Source: Saccharina japonica (lineage: Eukaryota > Sar > Phaeophyceae > Laminariales > Laminariaceae). Taken from it: a DNA stretch of 64,000 nucleotides. Where the stretch lies: contig MEHQ01002840.1 in NCBI GenBank assembly GCA_008828725.1, positions 204,099 to 268,098 on the forward strand, in the 5' to 3' direction. Each line of letters begins with the position of its first letter. Position 1 is the stretch's first letter. This document shows, in pieces, positions 22,661 to 33,979 of this stretch. The translations under genes were made by a program, and so were the position numbers. The notes under the pieces were generated by a model, which worked only from the letters and a program-made list of their open reading frames with translations, ran no database searches and was not told where the DNA came from.

Positions 22661-23333
22661 ATGGGGGACGCTAATTCTAGGGTTCCTTCGTCCGCCTACT
22701 TCACCGGGCCGAGTAGCGTCACCAACTCCGACAAGAACAACAGTGCTACCGCCTGCAGCCCCAACACAAGACCCAACACCGGCTCATACACCGCTTCTCT
22801 GCTTGGTGGTCAAAGCAGCAGCAGCAGCAGCAGCAGCAGCGACGGCACCGCCTACAATAACAAGAGCACGGACCCTGGCAACCACCAAGGTGACGACGGT
22901 ACTAGCGATATCGACGGCAGCAAGGATAACACCGAACCAGACCCGGCATTATCGACCAACATCGGTGTCTCCTTCCATCCCTCCTGTCCAACGTTCCGAC
23001 GGCTCGACGGCGTACCATGATGACCACGGTCACAACGACCGCCACGATCATTACCCCCGCCACCAACATCGCGACGATGTCGACATTAGCGGCAAGTACG
23101 CGCCCGAACCGATCAGGCCAACATCCACTAAGGTGCCACCCCTCTCGCCCACCGCCTCCAACAACCCCGAAACCGACCCCACACCACCCGAATCGAGCAG
23201 CAAAGGAAGCAAGACCCAACCTAGCCAGGTACGACGTAGTATTATGGTCGTTATGGAAGCCTTGCTGGCCTTGGACGGAAAGCGTTTTGACCCAACCTCC
23301 ACCCGTCGCGTCTACCCTCCGCTTGCCGGATGA
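22661..23333 (+). pseudogene. ORF-H, copy 3: coding remnant with one frameshift
   Basis: The ATG at 22661, in the strong context GCGCCATGGGG, opens M-G-D-A-N-S and reads through PSSAYFTGPSSVTNSDKN, a (CAG)n-encoded Ser run, DGTAYNNKSTDPGNHQGDD and DGSKDNTEPDPALSTN. A frameshift near 22960-22990 moves the rest (DGSTAYHDDHGHNDRHDH, EPIRPTSTKVPPLSPTASN, KTQPSQVRRSIMVV, ending Y-P-P-L-A-G at 23333) into another frame. The total of ~220 codons agrees with copy 5. This is one of the least damaged copies. The family is unknown. Confidence 0.5.
22815..22840. repeat. CAG/AGC trinucleotide tract in ORF-H copy 3
   Basis: About nine AGC repeats are uninterrupted. In the ORF-H frame they encode serine. 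The equivalent in copy 4 (32303-32330) is shorter and carries CAA interruptions. Expansion and contraction here probably explain some frame differences between copies. Confidence 0.8.
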
Positions 23334-23650
23334 GACACCAAAGTCCTCCGCCACTCCCCGGAATCGACTGTCCATCTCGAGAGCCAGCCACGCAATAGCG
23401 AGGTCGAAGAAAACTTGTCTAGAGGGGCACTACTTCGTACCTCGTCGACGTACGTCGTAGTCACCTCTAGACAAGTTTCTCTTCGACCTGGGAATTGCAT
23501 GGCTGGCTCTGGAAATGGACAGCGGACACAGGGGGGCTGCGGACGACTCAGGTGGCTCATCCTGCAGGCGGGGAGTAGACGCGACGGGTGGGGGTTGGCA
23601 TTGGTCGCGATCAGTCTTAACCCCGAAGACGCACCCATAACGACGACAAC
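23220..23650. repeat. Unit palindrome, copy 3
   Basis: The left arm (about 23220-23428) ends GAGGTCGAAGAAAACTTGTC. The right arm (about 23462-23650) begins ACCTCTAGACAAGTTTCTCT and continues as its reverse complement (GGCTGGCTCTGGAAATGGAC against GTCCATCTCGAGAGCCAGCC). The centre carries CTCGTCGACGTACGTCG. The arms are imperfect but align over almost 200 bp. Confidence 0.75.
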
Positions 23651-23689
23651 ACCTCGGGTTTACGCCACCCCGAGCCCGCGTTTTTTTTC

Positions 23690-23998
23690 ACGTCGAGATC
23701 GAGAGGCCGCTGCTGTCGTCACGATCGGGTTTACTCTTTCAAAATACTGGTTGGTCGATAGTCCTCGAAACTGACACTTAAAACTAATGCGCCGTCCTCC
23801 TCCTCCCCCTCTTCTTTGGATACTGAGGTCGTGGGTAACAACAGTGAAACGGACGGCGGGAAGCGTGTTTCCCCGCCAACAGCAGCAGCCACAACAAGCA
23901 CAGTTGAGGTTTCCGTCACCGACGCTGGCAGGGGGGGCGGACTCCTCCAAGCTAGGACTGTGTTCAACGAAAAGGGGCGCTTGGAGAGTGGGGAATGA
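23690..23998 (+). pseudogene. ORF-A, copy 3: shortened, poly-Ala tract nearly lost
   Basis: The frame at 23816-23998 reads MDTEVVGNNSETDGGKRV, then SPPTAAATTSTVEVSVTD and RARTVFNEKGR-like sequence. The trinucleotide tract is reduced to four codons. Upstream, the RPLLSSRSG-type block (23700-23735) is in another frame, so the copy is broken. The sequence after 23960 skips the MRRK...TPEK block present in copies 2 and 4. The product is unknown. Confidence 0.4.
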
Positions 23999-24339
23999 GC
24001 TTCACACTTTGGTGCCTCCGGGGAAAGAGGTGTGGCAGTAAAATAATAACCCGGGGATCGAGATGTTGAATAAGCTCCGTTATATATGAGTTTCTAAAAA
24101 GTATCCGGTGAGGTTTGTTTACCACACGACACTGAACATAGTTTAACATCTACACTGAAACAATTGTCCAAGAACACAGGTACTACGTACCAACAAGATG
24201 GAACTACATACAGCAAAAACTCCCGTACGTTATTGAACTTGCATATCGTATGTTAAGATTTTCATAAAGGCGGTCCTAACACCAGTAGTAACGTATAGTG
24301 GCTTATCATGAAGCCCAACCTCGGTCCGAGAAACTAGCA

Positions 24340-24960
24340 CACCGGGTTCTTGTCCTGCCCGGCCACCTCGGTTGGGTCAGAGCAACGCGTGACATCGTGT
24401 ACCCCATTGTAGTCTACCGCATCCGTCACAGCTAAGTGAGACGGGTTTCGTCCTCTGGTTCCACTTTGATCGGACCCACTTGTGAATGTATGTTTTTGTT
24501 TTCCAGGACATCGACGTCGGAGCGAGGTAAAACATATTGTGTATTTTAGCGACATTTTCGTCTGGGCATATTGTTTCGGGTCTGATCCTACGGTCTGACG
24601 CGACGGGATTAACCCTTCAGAGCGTCACCTTGGCCGGAGGAAGTTGGAACTGGTTCGGTCTCAAATTTCCCCTCGGCCGCATCAAAAGTTATCGCGGTGT
24701 TTTGTCCTATGCTGTGAACTGCTATCTTGGTCGGAGTTAGGCGTGGCGTGAATTGTCGTCTAACCGCCGTTTCGGTTGGGTCCTGGTAGACTGTTACACT
24801 CTGTGTTGTGTGATGTCACCTTGATCATTCATCGCAACTCGCGGCCACTATTTAGCGTCGCCGAACAGTGGTGGCTGTGGTGCGGGATGCGTCCGACTGG
24901 TGCTACAGTACAGGGGACTACTGTAGTGCCATCATCTTCACCTCCCCCTTTTGGGTCACT
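24340..24960. repeat. Degenerate ~47-50 bp minisatellite, copy 3
   Basis: CCACCTCGGTTGGGTCAGAG (24363), TTCCACTTTGATCGGACCCA (24458), GACATCGACGTCGGAGCGA (24506), GTCACCTTGGCCGGAGGAAG (24624) and TATCTTGGTCGGAGTTAGGC (24722) match the units listed for copy 1. One unit (GCCACCTTGATCGGGC) is missing relative to copies 1, 4 and 5. Noncoding. Confidence 0.55.
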
Positions 24961-25489
24961 CGGTCGGTTTTGGTCTGGTATTAACGCAGACTTGTACTTG
25001 GCAATGCCTTGGTTGCAGCCCAACATACAACCCCCCATGGCAGTTTCAACTTCGAAACCACCACAGCATGGTTAAGATTGCAAATATATAGGGGAGTCAC
25101 ACAACCGAGTATACGTGAGCGGCTGAAACAAGGGGCTACAACGTGAAAGCACAGTATCCCTTTACTGATAGCACCAGTGTTCCCTCCTACAATATTATAA
25201 TGCTGGGGAAAAACTCACACAATGAACCTTGCCAGTGTATGCACCTACGGAGGGGCAGAGGTGGTTGTTGGTGTTAATACTTTACTTAACCGTGCTGTAC
25301 TGTACTGGAGTTGCATTGTGGCATACATGCGGTGAATATCGCGGCATACGGTTGCGGAACGGTTGAGCTGTTGGAGTGTGTACACGAATGTGACTCAAAA
25401 ATACAGCACGATCCCAACCCCTCCACACTCCTTCATCAAACGCGCTGGCCGCCATGGTTCCGAGGGGAGCCCCTCGATTACCCCCCCCC

Positions 25490-26580
25490 ACATAAAAAAG
25501 TAATAGGCAAGGGTAAGGCGCACGTAGGCAACATGGAAGCAGTCCTAACAGACTTGCACCTTGACACTAGAATTAAGAGATGTATACTGATGAATGTGAT
25601 TGTTCCAAAGTTAGAATATCCAGGAGAAGTATGGGAAGGGAATGCGAAGCTCGTAAAATAGCTGGAAACAGTACAGATGGCGGTAGCAAAAACAGTATTA
25701 GGATGCTCAAGTACGACGAGTAATACAGTACTGAGAGCAGAAATGGGAATGTATCCACTTATAACAAATAGAGACGTGCGTAAGTTGAAATGGCAATATA
25801 AAGTAAAGGGCATGCCAGATAGGAGATTGCCAGCCATAGCTGATAAAGCTGTATGGGAGAAAGTAACCAAAGGGCGAGCTGGAATAAAATGGGATAGCAC
25901 AGTCGAGAAAGTACGGAAGGATATAGGAAACCAAAAAGAGATGCTGGCCATAGAGAAATTTAGCGGATACAAGACAGAAGTGAAAGAAAGGATAGAAAGA
26001 AGGGAAAGGCTAGCACTGAGAAAGAAGGTGGAAGGGGAAGAACACTTAGAGATGTACGGGGGGTTGAGAGAAGGAATAGGAATGAAAAGGTATCTGCACG
26101 GCCCAATGGACTTCGCGAAAAAGCTGAAACTGCGATTTCGTGTAGGGGACCTGGACCTGCCAGAAAGAAGAAGGAGGTATACCAGTAGCCGGGAGGAGGA
26201 GGAAGTAGAGGCACAGATGTGCCCATGTGGCAAAGCCATAGAGAGTAGAGTTCACATAGTGGGAGAATGTGAAAGGTACAAGGAGGAAAGGGATGTGTTA
26301 GAGGAGGAGATGAGGAAAATAGACGATTGTGACATGGAGCAGTTTGGTTGACTAAATAGTAGCGAGAAAACGATCGCTATGTTAGGAGATAGATGGTGGC
26401 CACAGGCGGCGAAGCAGGAAGGGGATAAGATTAGCAAAAGGTTTCTCTGTAATATATGGAAACAACGTAATGAGCGCCCAAGTGTTGGAGGTGTCTCTAT
26501 TAGGAGTAGGAACGGTGCTCCGTCTCGAAAGGGATGCGTGGTCAATGGTCAAATGACTAAGGCAAGCAACAAATGAGTAC
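25490..26580 (+). mobile_element. 5'-truncated LINE (non-LTR retrotransposon) fragment
   Basis: About 1.1 kb interrupts the unit within a C-rich site that is continuous in copies 1, 4 and 5. C-rich flanks (TTACCCCCCCCCAC before, TACGCCCCCCCCTCCAC after) look like an imperfect target duplication. Only the 3' end of the element is present, as usual for LINE insertions. Base composition (A/G-rich, codon-like) differs sharply from the neighbouring repeat, which supports a recent arrival. Confidence 0.8.
25493..26576 (+). pseudogene. C-terminal part of LINE reverse transcriptase ORF, two in-frame stops
   Basis: One frame runs from about 25493 to 26576, about 360 codons, with TAG at 25659-25661 and TGA at 26349-26351. 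It opens KVIGKGKAHVGNMEAVLTDL and LDTRIKRCILMNVIVPKLEY, the region after the polymerase core in LINE ORF2. It continues through a charged helical stretch to C-P-C-x9-H-x4-C near 26219-26265, the zinc knuckle typical of LINE ORF2 C-termini, then ends GDRWWPQAAKQEGDKISKRF and a basic tail. The catalytic polymerase motif and endonuclease are absent because of 5' truncation. The stops make it inactive in this copy. The LINE clade is not determined. Confidence 0.8.
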
Positions 26581-26689
26581 GCCCCCCCCTCCACTCACTC
26601 GCTGTGCGTTTGCCCACGTCTCCTCCAAGACTAACTACTTTGCAACACCCGGTTGGCATGGAGACGTACCTGCCTGGTAAAGCAGTGAA

Positions 26690-27990
26690 AGTACGTAGTG
26701 CATGTGCTGCTCTGATGAAAGAACCACCACAGTTCCAGGAAATACACATACATGGTGGCACTCATATCCACGGGTTGGAGCACGGAAGAATTGTAGTCCT
26801 GGGGCACGTTTCGTGTTTGGAACAGGTCACTCCGATTCGTAGTTTGACACAGGAGTCAGACTAGCCCAACGTGAAGGACTATCCGGCGAAAAACGTTTGT
26901 GCAGGATGCGAGCAGTTTCGGTCTAGGCTGGCCTTTCAGCCACCCACAGTTCTTTCGAAAAGTTGCCATCAAAGCATCCAGCGGAGGCGTGTGGCTGTGC
27001 CTTCCGACCTCGAGCACCGCAAACGGTTGAGGTTCGATTCCGGGTTTGGATAAAAGTTAGGGTGACCTGATAACTGTTTGGTTGGGACACGTGCTACGAT
27101 AGAGGTAGCACTTTTTAGCAGAAAAATGTAATGGATGGTCGGGCTTCTTGACTTAGAACCGTCGGTGTTTTATTCTTGGGTTGCCATAAACTGCATTGTA
27201 TACTAAAACCATAGAGTTGTGCATTGGCTAGCACTTTGTATCTTCTTCAACAGTCAGTTTTTTAGTGACATGCAGAGCTCCCCAAGCGACCACCCTCAGA
27301 AACAACATGGTGCATCTCTACTCTAGCATGCGTCTTGGGTTGGTTTGGGCCGGCGTGCAACGTTGACATAGACAGCACAAGCGTTCTGCACAGATATTAA
27401 GGCTGAACAGTCCTAGCGAAAGCCATTGGATATGGGAGGTATTTAAACAAATAACAGTGTCGTTTTTACGTCCCCACGCACGTTCAGTTTGAGCACGAAA
27501 CACCCCCTGCTTGTCTCTGAAAGCTGCACATCTCTCGAACAGACAAACTGTACCGCCCCTGTCACACACTGCGATAATGTCGGTCCTCGGTTTCACAGAT
27601 CATAAGCAATGCCGGCGCTCGGTTTCGGGGCTGCTGGGTAGCTGTTGCCGGTTACAAATATGTGAAAGGTCGCCGTGGCCTCAGGTCGTTTTTGAACAGG
27701 CGTGTGTCCCGTGTTTCTCGATTTTGCACTCCTTAGCCTTGTGCCATCGACTGCATTCGGTTGTGGCGGTTACATTTGAGCCTATGTATGCCATGTTTGC
27801 AGGGACATTACGAGACTGTTTCCACTCGCATATCGAATTAATATATATACAGTAAAAACACTATTCTAGGGACCAAACCGAACCATACTTTTACTGCAAC
27901 GAGGGAAACAAACAGTAGCGACGTAGGTGTTTATTTTGCAACGATACGCAAAAAATGAGTCTATTTTTTTTCTGTGAGGGACACTATAAT
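26690..27990 (+). repeat. Block Q, second half only, copy 3
   Basis: Similarity to copies 2 and 4 resumes at GTAGTGCATGTGCTGCTCTG (26695) and continues through GGAGGCGTGTGGCTGTGCCT near 26983 and CGCCGTGGCCTCAGGTCGTT near 27671. The first half of Q is missing, joined directly to the sequence after the LINE. A MITE interrupts it at 27087-27333. No gene. Confidence 0.6.
27087..27333. mobile_element. MITE family 1, copy B (~247 bp)
   Basis: The insertion lies between TAACTGTTTGGTTGGG and TTGGGTTGGTTTGGGCCGGC. Copy 2 has TAACTATTAGGTAGGGTTGG there without the insertion. The left end is ACACGTGCTACGATAGAGGT and the right end, reverse-complemented, is ACGCATGCTAGAGTAGAGAT. These are the two ends of the element at 1234-1476 in swapped order, so the two copies are inverted relative to each other. 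TTGGG flanks both sides. Confidence 0.7.
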
Positions 27991-30256
27991 ATATTTATCC
28001 CGCGTTGGTGCCATACGAATCGTGATAGGCCTCCTCACTCGTGTACTGTAGTATCACGCCTACCTCGCAACGCCACTTAGTCATGTGGTTAGGGCCACTC
28101 ATCACGATTGCACGGCAATAATGCAATGAGGGGTTCAATTTTACGTGACGGAATTTCACAACAACTAATTTACACGCTATATACGGTGACGGTTGTCAGT
28201 CTCTATTCCCGAGAGCGCTCACTTCTCATTTCTCCAGGGCTGGGTCTTTCATACATAACGATTCACCTCTGCAAGATAAGGTATATGTGGGCATGCGCAT
28301 AAAGTACGCCCGTGCTCTCTATACGCGAACCAGCTGTACACACAACATTACGCCGTGCGCATGATAAAAATATTCACGGAATTACGAGGGTGAACCTTGC
28401 TTCAACTTGCGATAGGTGAACGTCAGTCGTCTGCTCCTTTTTATTCACACCCGGGTCACCCAATGAAGCGTTTCGTAAACGATACCCCCATGCTGTGCTT
28501 TACATGCTGTATTCGATTTACTACGTTTACCGTTGCACTGAAATCACACGCTGGTCGAACGTGCTTGAGCGCTTGTTCAACATTAACCCCTAGTGGACCT
28601 ACCTATTGTCGGATTGCCGTCAGCTGAGGGACGCGTGTTCCTGTTAACTCTCAAGGGGGGGCATCTTGTAATTGCCAATAAAGCTAAGAAATAACCTTTT
28701 TGTTTTCTTGAGACTCTAGTTCAACCATTTACCATCAGTTCAATCGCAGTTCACAACGCACACACGATCCAGCAAAACACTAACTGAGCGAGTAAATCGC
28801 GAATGTACCCTACACACCAATGTCAGACATAATAAATAGGTCTACGGTAGGTTCATACAACCCTTTGTTTATGTGTGTTTACATATTATTGTACTTTTAT
28901 CCCGCCCGTATCAGCCCATACCTGGCGAATCACCTCTAGCCGAGGCCAGTTGGTACATATCCTGTTTTTAGTGTTGCCCTTCAGCGCCAAATCTTGTTGG
29001 CCCACAGCGAAACTTTCGATGCCCGACGTTCCGATATCCTGCTGGCTGGGGTGAGCGGCAAGGGTCACGAGAGAAGCAGTATAACCCCAGTCAGGGGTAT
29101 GAAACGAGCCCTACTTTCTTTGAAGTGAGACATCACAATGTTTGACGACGATGGCAGAGCGATAGAAAATGAAGCGCGACACTGCACGAAAGGCGTCAAT
29201 CAAATCGACCTCGATCATTTGGTGTGTAGTGGCAACACTGCGGACTCAATGGCTTGCTGCATGCTGTATGGCGTAGTATTGGTTCTGTAGACTGTAGTAC
29301 GTATAGGTATCGCCAAACTGAAACAGCGAGGGATGCCATTGACACAAAACGATACACGACCGATCATCGCCGTTGCTTTGCCGCTCAGCGAGGGAACGAC
29401 ATGCCACATCCGAGCGTGCTCGTGATTTTCCGCCATCGCGGAAGCTACCCAACACACTTACTTTCTTGTGAAATAATTCGTTGCCGGAGCGGAACCCATG
29501 TCTGCAAGGTTGGAGCTTCATTACGTGAACATTGTTTTCGTTTTGTTTTTTTCAATTTAGCTAACCTTTTCTGGTGAAGTTTCCGCTCGACACAAGCACT
29601 TGGTTCGTCGACAAAAAAGCCCCGAGACCATCGCCAGTTGGAATGCAGATCAAGGAAGCGAAAGCGTTGCCCCCGGAGCCTGCCTTCATTCGACGGCCCG
29701 CTGTTATAGAGGGATACTTGGTTGGGGCATACCGTTAAGTATGCACATGTCGAAGAACTCGTACAGTAAGTGTTATGATTTTGTGACCACTGTGGTGCTG
29801 CTGCAGTCACATCATGTAGCATGACGGCCCTGGAAGGTTTTTGCGCCTATTAGGGAAGGCTCTACAGATCATCCCCGTCTCTGTTTGTGGTTGTTAAAAA
29901 CATGTTGGAGTATACCATTAGTTTCCTCGTTCTCCGAGTTATGAGGGGGTCATTCAAAACCGCAAGCTATTGTAAGAGTCAATAGCCTCTCCTGACGCCG
30001 AAAGGGGCGTATATACGATAATCAGTGTGTGGACCCCTGTGAAATAATGGCCATTCTTACAGTAGCAGTGCGAACGTCCTGCTCTACCGCAAGGCCATAC
30101 TCAAATGTGAGATCCTTGTATATAGCACGATAAGAGACTGATGATGTGGAACGTTGTGTTTTCGGCAGTATCCGGTGATATCGTTTGTTTTATATGGCTG
30201 TCGAAGATGTACAAGTGGCACCCGTGGAGCACTTGGAGTCGAATGAGTTACTATTG

Positions 30257-30292
30257 TAATATATATATATATATGTATATATAACCTTCGCA
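30257..30292. repeat. TA microsatellite
   Basis: (AT)n with one GTAT interruption lies where copy 2 carries the foldback element and copy 5 has a non-TA sequence. Confidence 0.85.
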
Positions 30293-32153
30293 ATATAATT
30301 CAACTATGAGTTACTATGATCTCCCGTTCCCTTGAACGGGCATATAGAAACAATAATAATATACTCTAATATTATATACGCACGTATAACAGAGCACTAC
30401 CTGTACATAACCTCCCCCATATAGGTAAGGCCCTCGTCATGGGGCATGCCCTGCAAACGCGGTCGCAGCAGGCACCCCTAAGCGGCATTATCCCTTTATT
30501 TAAATTCTGACCCGACCCTTCAAATATCTGGAAAAAGGCGTGTCCCTGCGAATGTAGGGATTGTAGGGATACGTATCCTCGACGACGCATGACCGACGGC
30601 AACTCATTGCCGTTTCCGCGGGACGGAGTGTCAGCTTTTGGTTTCACCAAGGACATGAGGCTTACTTTACGGAAGCTCTGGTGCTCAGCACCTGGCACGC
30701 GTGACAAGCTGAAAACATACAGCTAAACGTACTGGCACCAGGTACCAATAGCCTCCCTACACCCGGCTCCAACCTGCTGCGGCGGATTTACACAACCCCC
30801 GCTAGGCTCGTTTAGCTCAGGATCACTGAGGCAGTGCACTACGTAACACATGCGGATGACAAAAACTTTGTACTGTATGTATCGTGTATTATTATTCTTC
30901 CGCTTTAAATTTTGCTCCATCAGGCTGGCGACTTAACACGTGCGATACATGTTGCTCTTATCGCTCATCCAGCGCACGGTCCACCTAGAGATAGAGTTAA
31001 CAACAAGGGGACTCGTCAGGTTTAGCTGGTTGTTCACTTGCAACTCGTATCGGCCCCTGGTGTAGATGTTTATTGCGTATATCACCAATACACATTACCC
31101 CCACACAGGACAGTTTGCGGAAATACCAGCGATTTGAACACTTCATCGGCGATCACGCAGTACCGACGACGCCGCAGACCATTTTCAACATAAAAAAACA
31201 CCTTCGGGATACGGTTTGGTCGGGGAGCCGGGAGACCCAGCATTCACGGGATATATTTATAGCGGGGGGGAGGGTGTGAGGTGTGTTGAGTGCATATGCC
31301 TATCAGGGTTGACAATCCGGCGGGTACCATAAAATAATGTACTGAACAACTTTCCCCTTGACATTGTTACAACCGGTTCGCGGATCTGGCAATTGTGTCT
31401 TCCATTTTCTTGTTCAAGTACAATAGCTACAGTAGAAGGCAATGACCATCAACTGCATCAATTTTCTTAGAGGCTCGATTCGAAGGTTTGATCTAATCAC
31501 ATACTGTTGTAGTACGCGACACAAATTACGGAAGTGCTGTGTTTTTCTGGGTCAAGGCTTAGATTATATCTTTGTATGGAAGGTAGATTGGGCCGTACCT
31601 CGTTCACGTCTTTTCATAATAATTGTTTTTCTCCGTTTGTGGTGTTTCGTACATTGACCAAGCTCGCACTTATCTTAGTCTTCAGTGCTACGTGATACTC
31701 CTGTACGTCTTCGGCCGCACGTGTTGGTGCATTTCCGTTAAAATGTACGTATAGGTCTGTGATTCCCCTTGACGCTACACGGGTTGACATAAATATTTTA
31801 CCATGCAGTGGAGCCGTTCCGACTTCTTGGTATGAGTGCTGTGGCAAAAGCAGTAACACGAAAACTCCAGACCCAGGAAGTATCGGCTCTAGATTCCCAT
31901 ATTTCGACGGGCTGCACGTGTTTTGATCATCGTGTTCACCGTAAGATATAAGCATATACACACTTAGGTATAACTCAACAGCCAATCCCGCATTGTGCAT
32001 CTACTGTGCGCCCCCCCCCATTCTCTAAACCCCCTCTACCCGTGCCACACGCCTTGTAAGCGTATTTATATAAATACAGGTTAGTCAACACGGAGATGAA
32101 GTTGAACTACTGTAGTACCGGACTTCGAGGCTTCAATGGAGGCGATTCGCGCC

Positions 32154-32943
32154 ATGGGGAACGGGTTTCCTCGTCCGCCTACTCCTGCACCGGGCCAAGT
32201 AGCCTCGCCAACTCCGACTTCAACAACGATGTTACCGCCCGCAGCACCATCACATGCCCCAACACTGGGCTATGCACCGCTACTCTGGTTGGCGTGGCCA
32301 AAGCAGCAGCAGCAGCAGCAACAGCAGTAGCAAAGGCACCGCCTACAAGAGCAAGAACACGAACACGAACCATGGTAACCACCAAGATGACGACGGTACT
32401 AGCGATATCGGCAGCATCAAGGACAACACCGAGCCAGATCAGACATTACCGATCAACACGGTTTCTACTTCCACCCCTCCTGACGAACTCTCCGACGGAT
32501 CGACGGCGAACCATGACGACCACGGCCACAACGGCCACCAGGGCTATCATCGCCGCCATCAACACGGCGACGATGTCGGCACCAGCGGCAAGGACGAGCC
32601 CGAACCGATCAGGCCAACACCCATCAAGGTGCCACCCGTTCGCGCACCGCATCGAACGATCCCGAAAACGACCCCACACCACCCGAGGCGAGCAGCAATA
32701 GAAGGCAGACCCAACTTAGCCAGGTACACGGTAGAGTTGTGGTCGATATGGATGCGACGCAGACCTGAGGCTGGACCAGGCTCGACCCAACCCCCACCCG
32801 TGACGCCTACCGCCCGCTTGCAGGATGAACCACCTAAGTTGTCCGCCACCCCTAAACGTCCCATGTCTATTTCTAGAGCCAGCCTCGCAATTACAGGGTC
32901 GAAAACAAACTTGTCTAGAGAGGCACTACGGCGTACCACGTAG
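32154..32943 (+). pseudogene. ORF-H, copy 4: frameshifted near both ends
   Basis: The start ATG at 32154 has the same GCGCCATGGGG context as copy 3, but a single-base difference puts the first ~50 codons out of frame with the rest. From 32300 one frame stays open to 32943. It reads GQSSSSSSNSSSKGTAYKSK, NTNHGNHQDDDGTSDIGS, KDNTEPDQTLPINTV, DGSTANHDDHGHNGHQGYH and SGKDEPEPIRPTPIKVPP. It then leaves the ancestral frame near 32640, so the normal C-terminus is replaced by ~100 Arg/Pro-rich residues. The long shared frame supports past coding. The function is unknown. Confidence 0.5.
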
Positions 32944-33130
32944 TACCCCTATAGACAAGATTGAATCGACCTTGGGATTGCGTGGCTGGCACTGGAAATG
33001 GACAGGGGACACCGGGGGGCCATGGACGACTGCAGTGGCGCACCCGGCATGTGGAGAGTAGAGGCGACGGGTGGGGGTTGGTTCAGGCCGCGTCCTGTCT
33101 CAGGCCGGCGACCCATTTATGGCGACCACA
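32715..33130. repeat. Unit palindrome, copy 4
   Basis: The left arm (about 32715-32922) ends GGTCGAAAACAAACTTGTCT. The right arm (about 32947-33130) begins CTATAGACAAGATTGAATCG and continues as its imperfect complement. The loop is very short: GAGAGGCACTACGGCGTACC then ACGTAGTACCCC, itself palindromic. Confidence 0.75.
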
Positions 33131-33624
33131 ACACCGTCAGGGTTACGCCACCCCAAGCCCGCGATCTACTTTCAAGTCGATATCAAGAGGTCGCTGCTGT
33201 CGTCACGATTGGGTATACCCGTTACAAACACGGTGTCTCGATAGTCTTCGAAACGAACCCTCAAACTGAGGCGTCCTCCTCCTCCTCTTCGGATACCGAG
33301 ATCGTGGGCAACAACGTCGAACCGGACGGAGGAAAGCGTGTTTCCCCGCCAACAGCAGCAGCGACAGCAGTAGCAGCAGTAACAGCAGTGACAGCAGCGA
33401 CTGCAGCGGTAGGAACAGCGGCAACAACAGCCACAACAGGCACAGTTGAGGTTTCCGACACCGACGCTGGCGGGGGAAACCGTCTCATCCGAGCTAGGAA
33501 CATGCTCAACGACATGCGAGGGATGGGGGATGCATTGAAGGCAACACCCGAGAAGAAGGGGAGGGGTATTCGTGGGTGGGCTGCTTGGAGCAGGCGGCGC
33601 TCGGCGAAAAGCGGCGCTTGGTGA
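32998..33624 (+). pseudogene. ORF-A, copy 4: longest version
   Basis: A single open frame of 208 codons begins in the right palindrome arm. It reads VFETNPQTEASSSSSSDTEI, VGNNVEPDGGKRVSPPTA, an Ala/Thr/Val tract from CAG and near-CAG codons (33350-33440), TTGTVEVSDTDAGGGNRL, MLNDMRGMGDALKATPEKKG and RGIRGWAAWS. The upstream RPLLSSRSD block is shifted to another frame (EVAAVVTIGYT). No known domain is recognised. This copy could in principle make a protein, but there is no evidence that it is expressed. Confidence 0.45.
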
Positions 33625-33979
33625 GTTGGGAATGCACGTGACTCTCTGGTGCCTCCGGGAAAGCGGTGTGACAGTGTGGGATAATAATCCGGGAATCGAG
33701 ATGTTGAATAAGCTCCGTAAGATGTGATTTTCGAATAGTTTCCTGTGGCGTTTACCACACGACACTGAACATAGTTTAACGTGTACACTGATGTAGTCAT
33801 TTAAGTACACAGGTACTGCCTCCTATACAGCAAGATGGAAATACATACAGTCGCAAATCCCGTACGTTATTGAACTCGAAGATCTCGTATTTTAATAGGC
33901 GCTCGTAACACCAATAATTAAAGCGTAGTGGCTTCTCACGAAGCCCAGCCTCGGTCCGAGAAAATAGCACACCGGGTTC

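Larger units (their letters stand above)
21913..31432 (+). repeat. Large tandem repeat unit, copy 3 (9.5 kb)
   Basis: Landmarks are the head at 21913, ORF-H at 22661, the palindrome centre near 23442, the minisatellite at 24340-24960, ATCAAACGCGCTGGCCGCC near 25435, the second half of block Q from 26690, GTGGGCATGCGCATA near 28287, ACCATCAGTTCAATCG near 28731, GTTTTTGCGCCTATTAGGGA near 29837, CCAACCTGCTGCGGCGGATT near 30768 and GGTTTGGTCGGGGAGCCGGG near 31215. It is interrupted by a LINE fragment and a MITE. The body from 28000 to 31400 has no conserved ORF. Confidence 0.85.

Noticed and set aside
25478-26239. 253-codon minus-strand frame rich in Ser/Leu/Phe
   Set aside because: It is the antisense shadow of the LINE reverse transcriptase on the plus strand, which carries the recognisable CCHC knuckle and charged helices.
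33172-33810. 212-codon minus-strand frame with Cys/Ser/Leu repeats
   Set aside because: It is antisense to ORF-A, and the low-complexity CCGCCCRCSYRC part mirrors the CAG tract. It is not retained in other copies.
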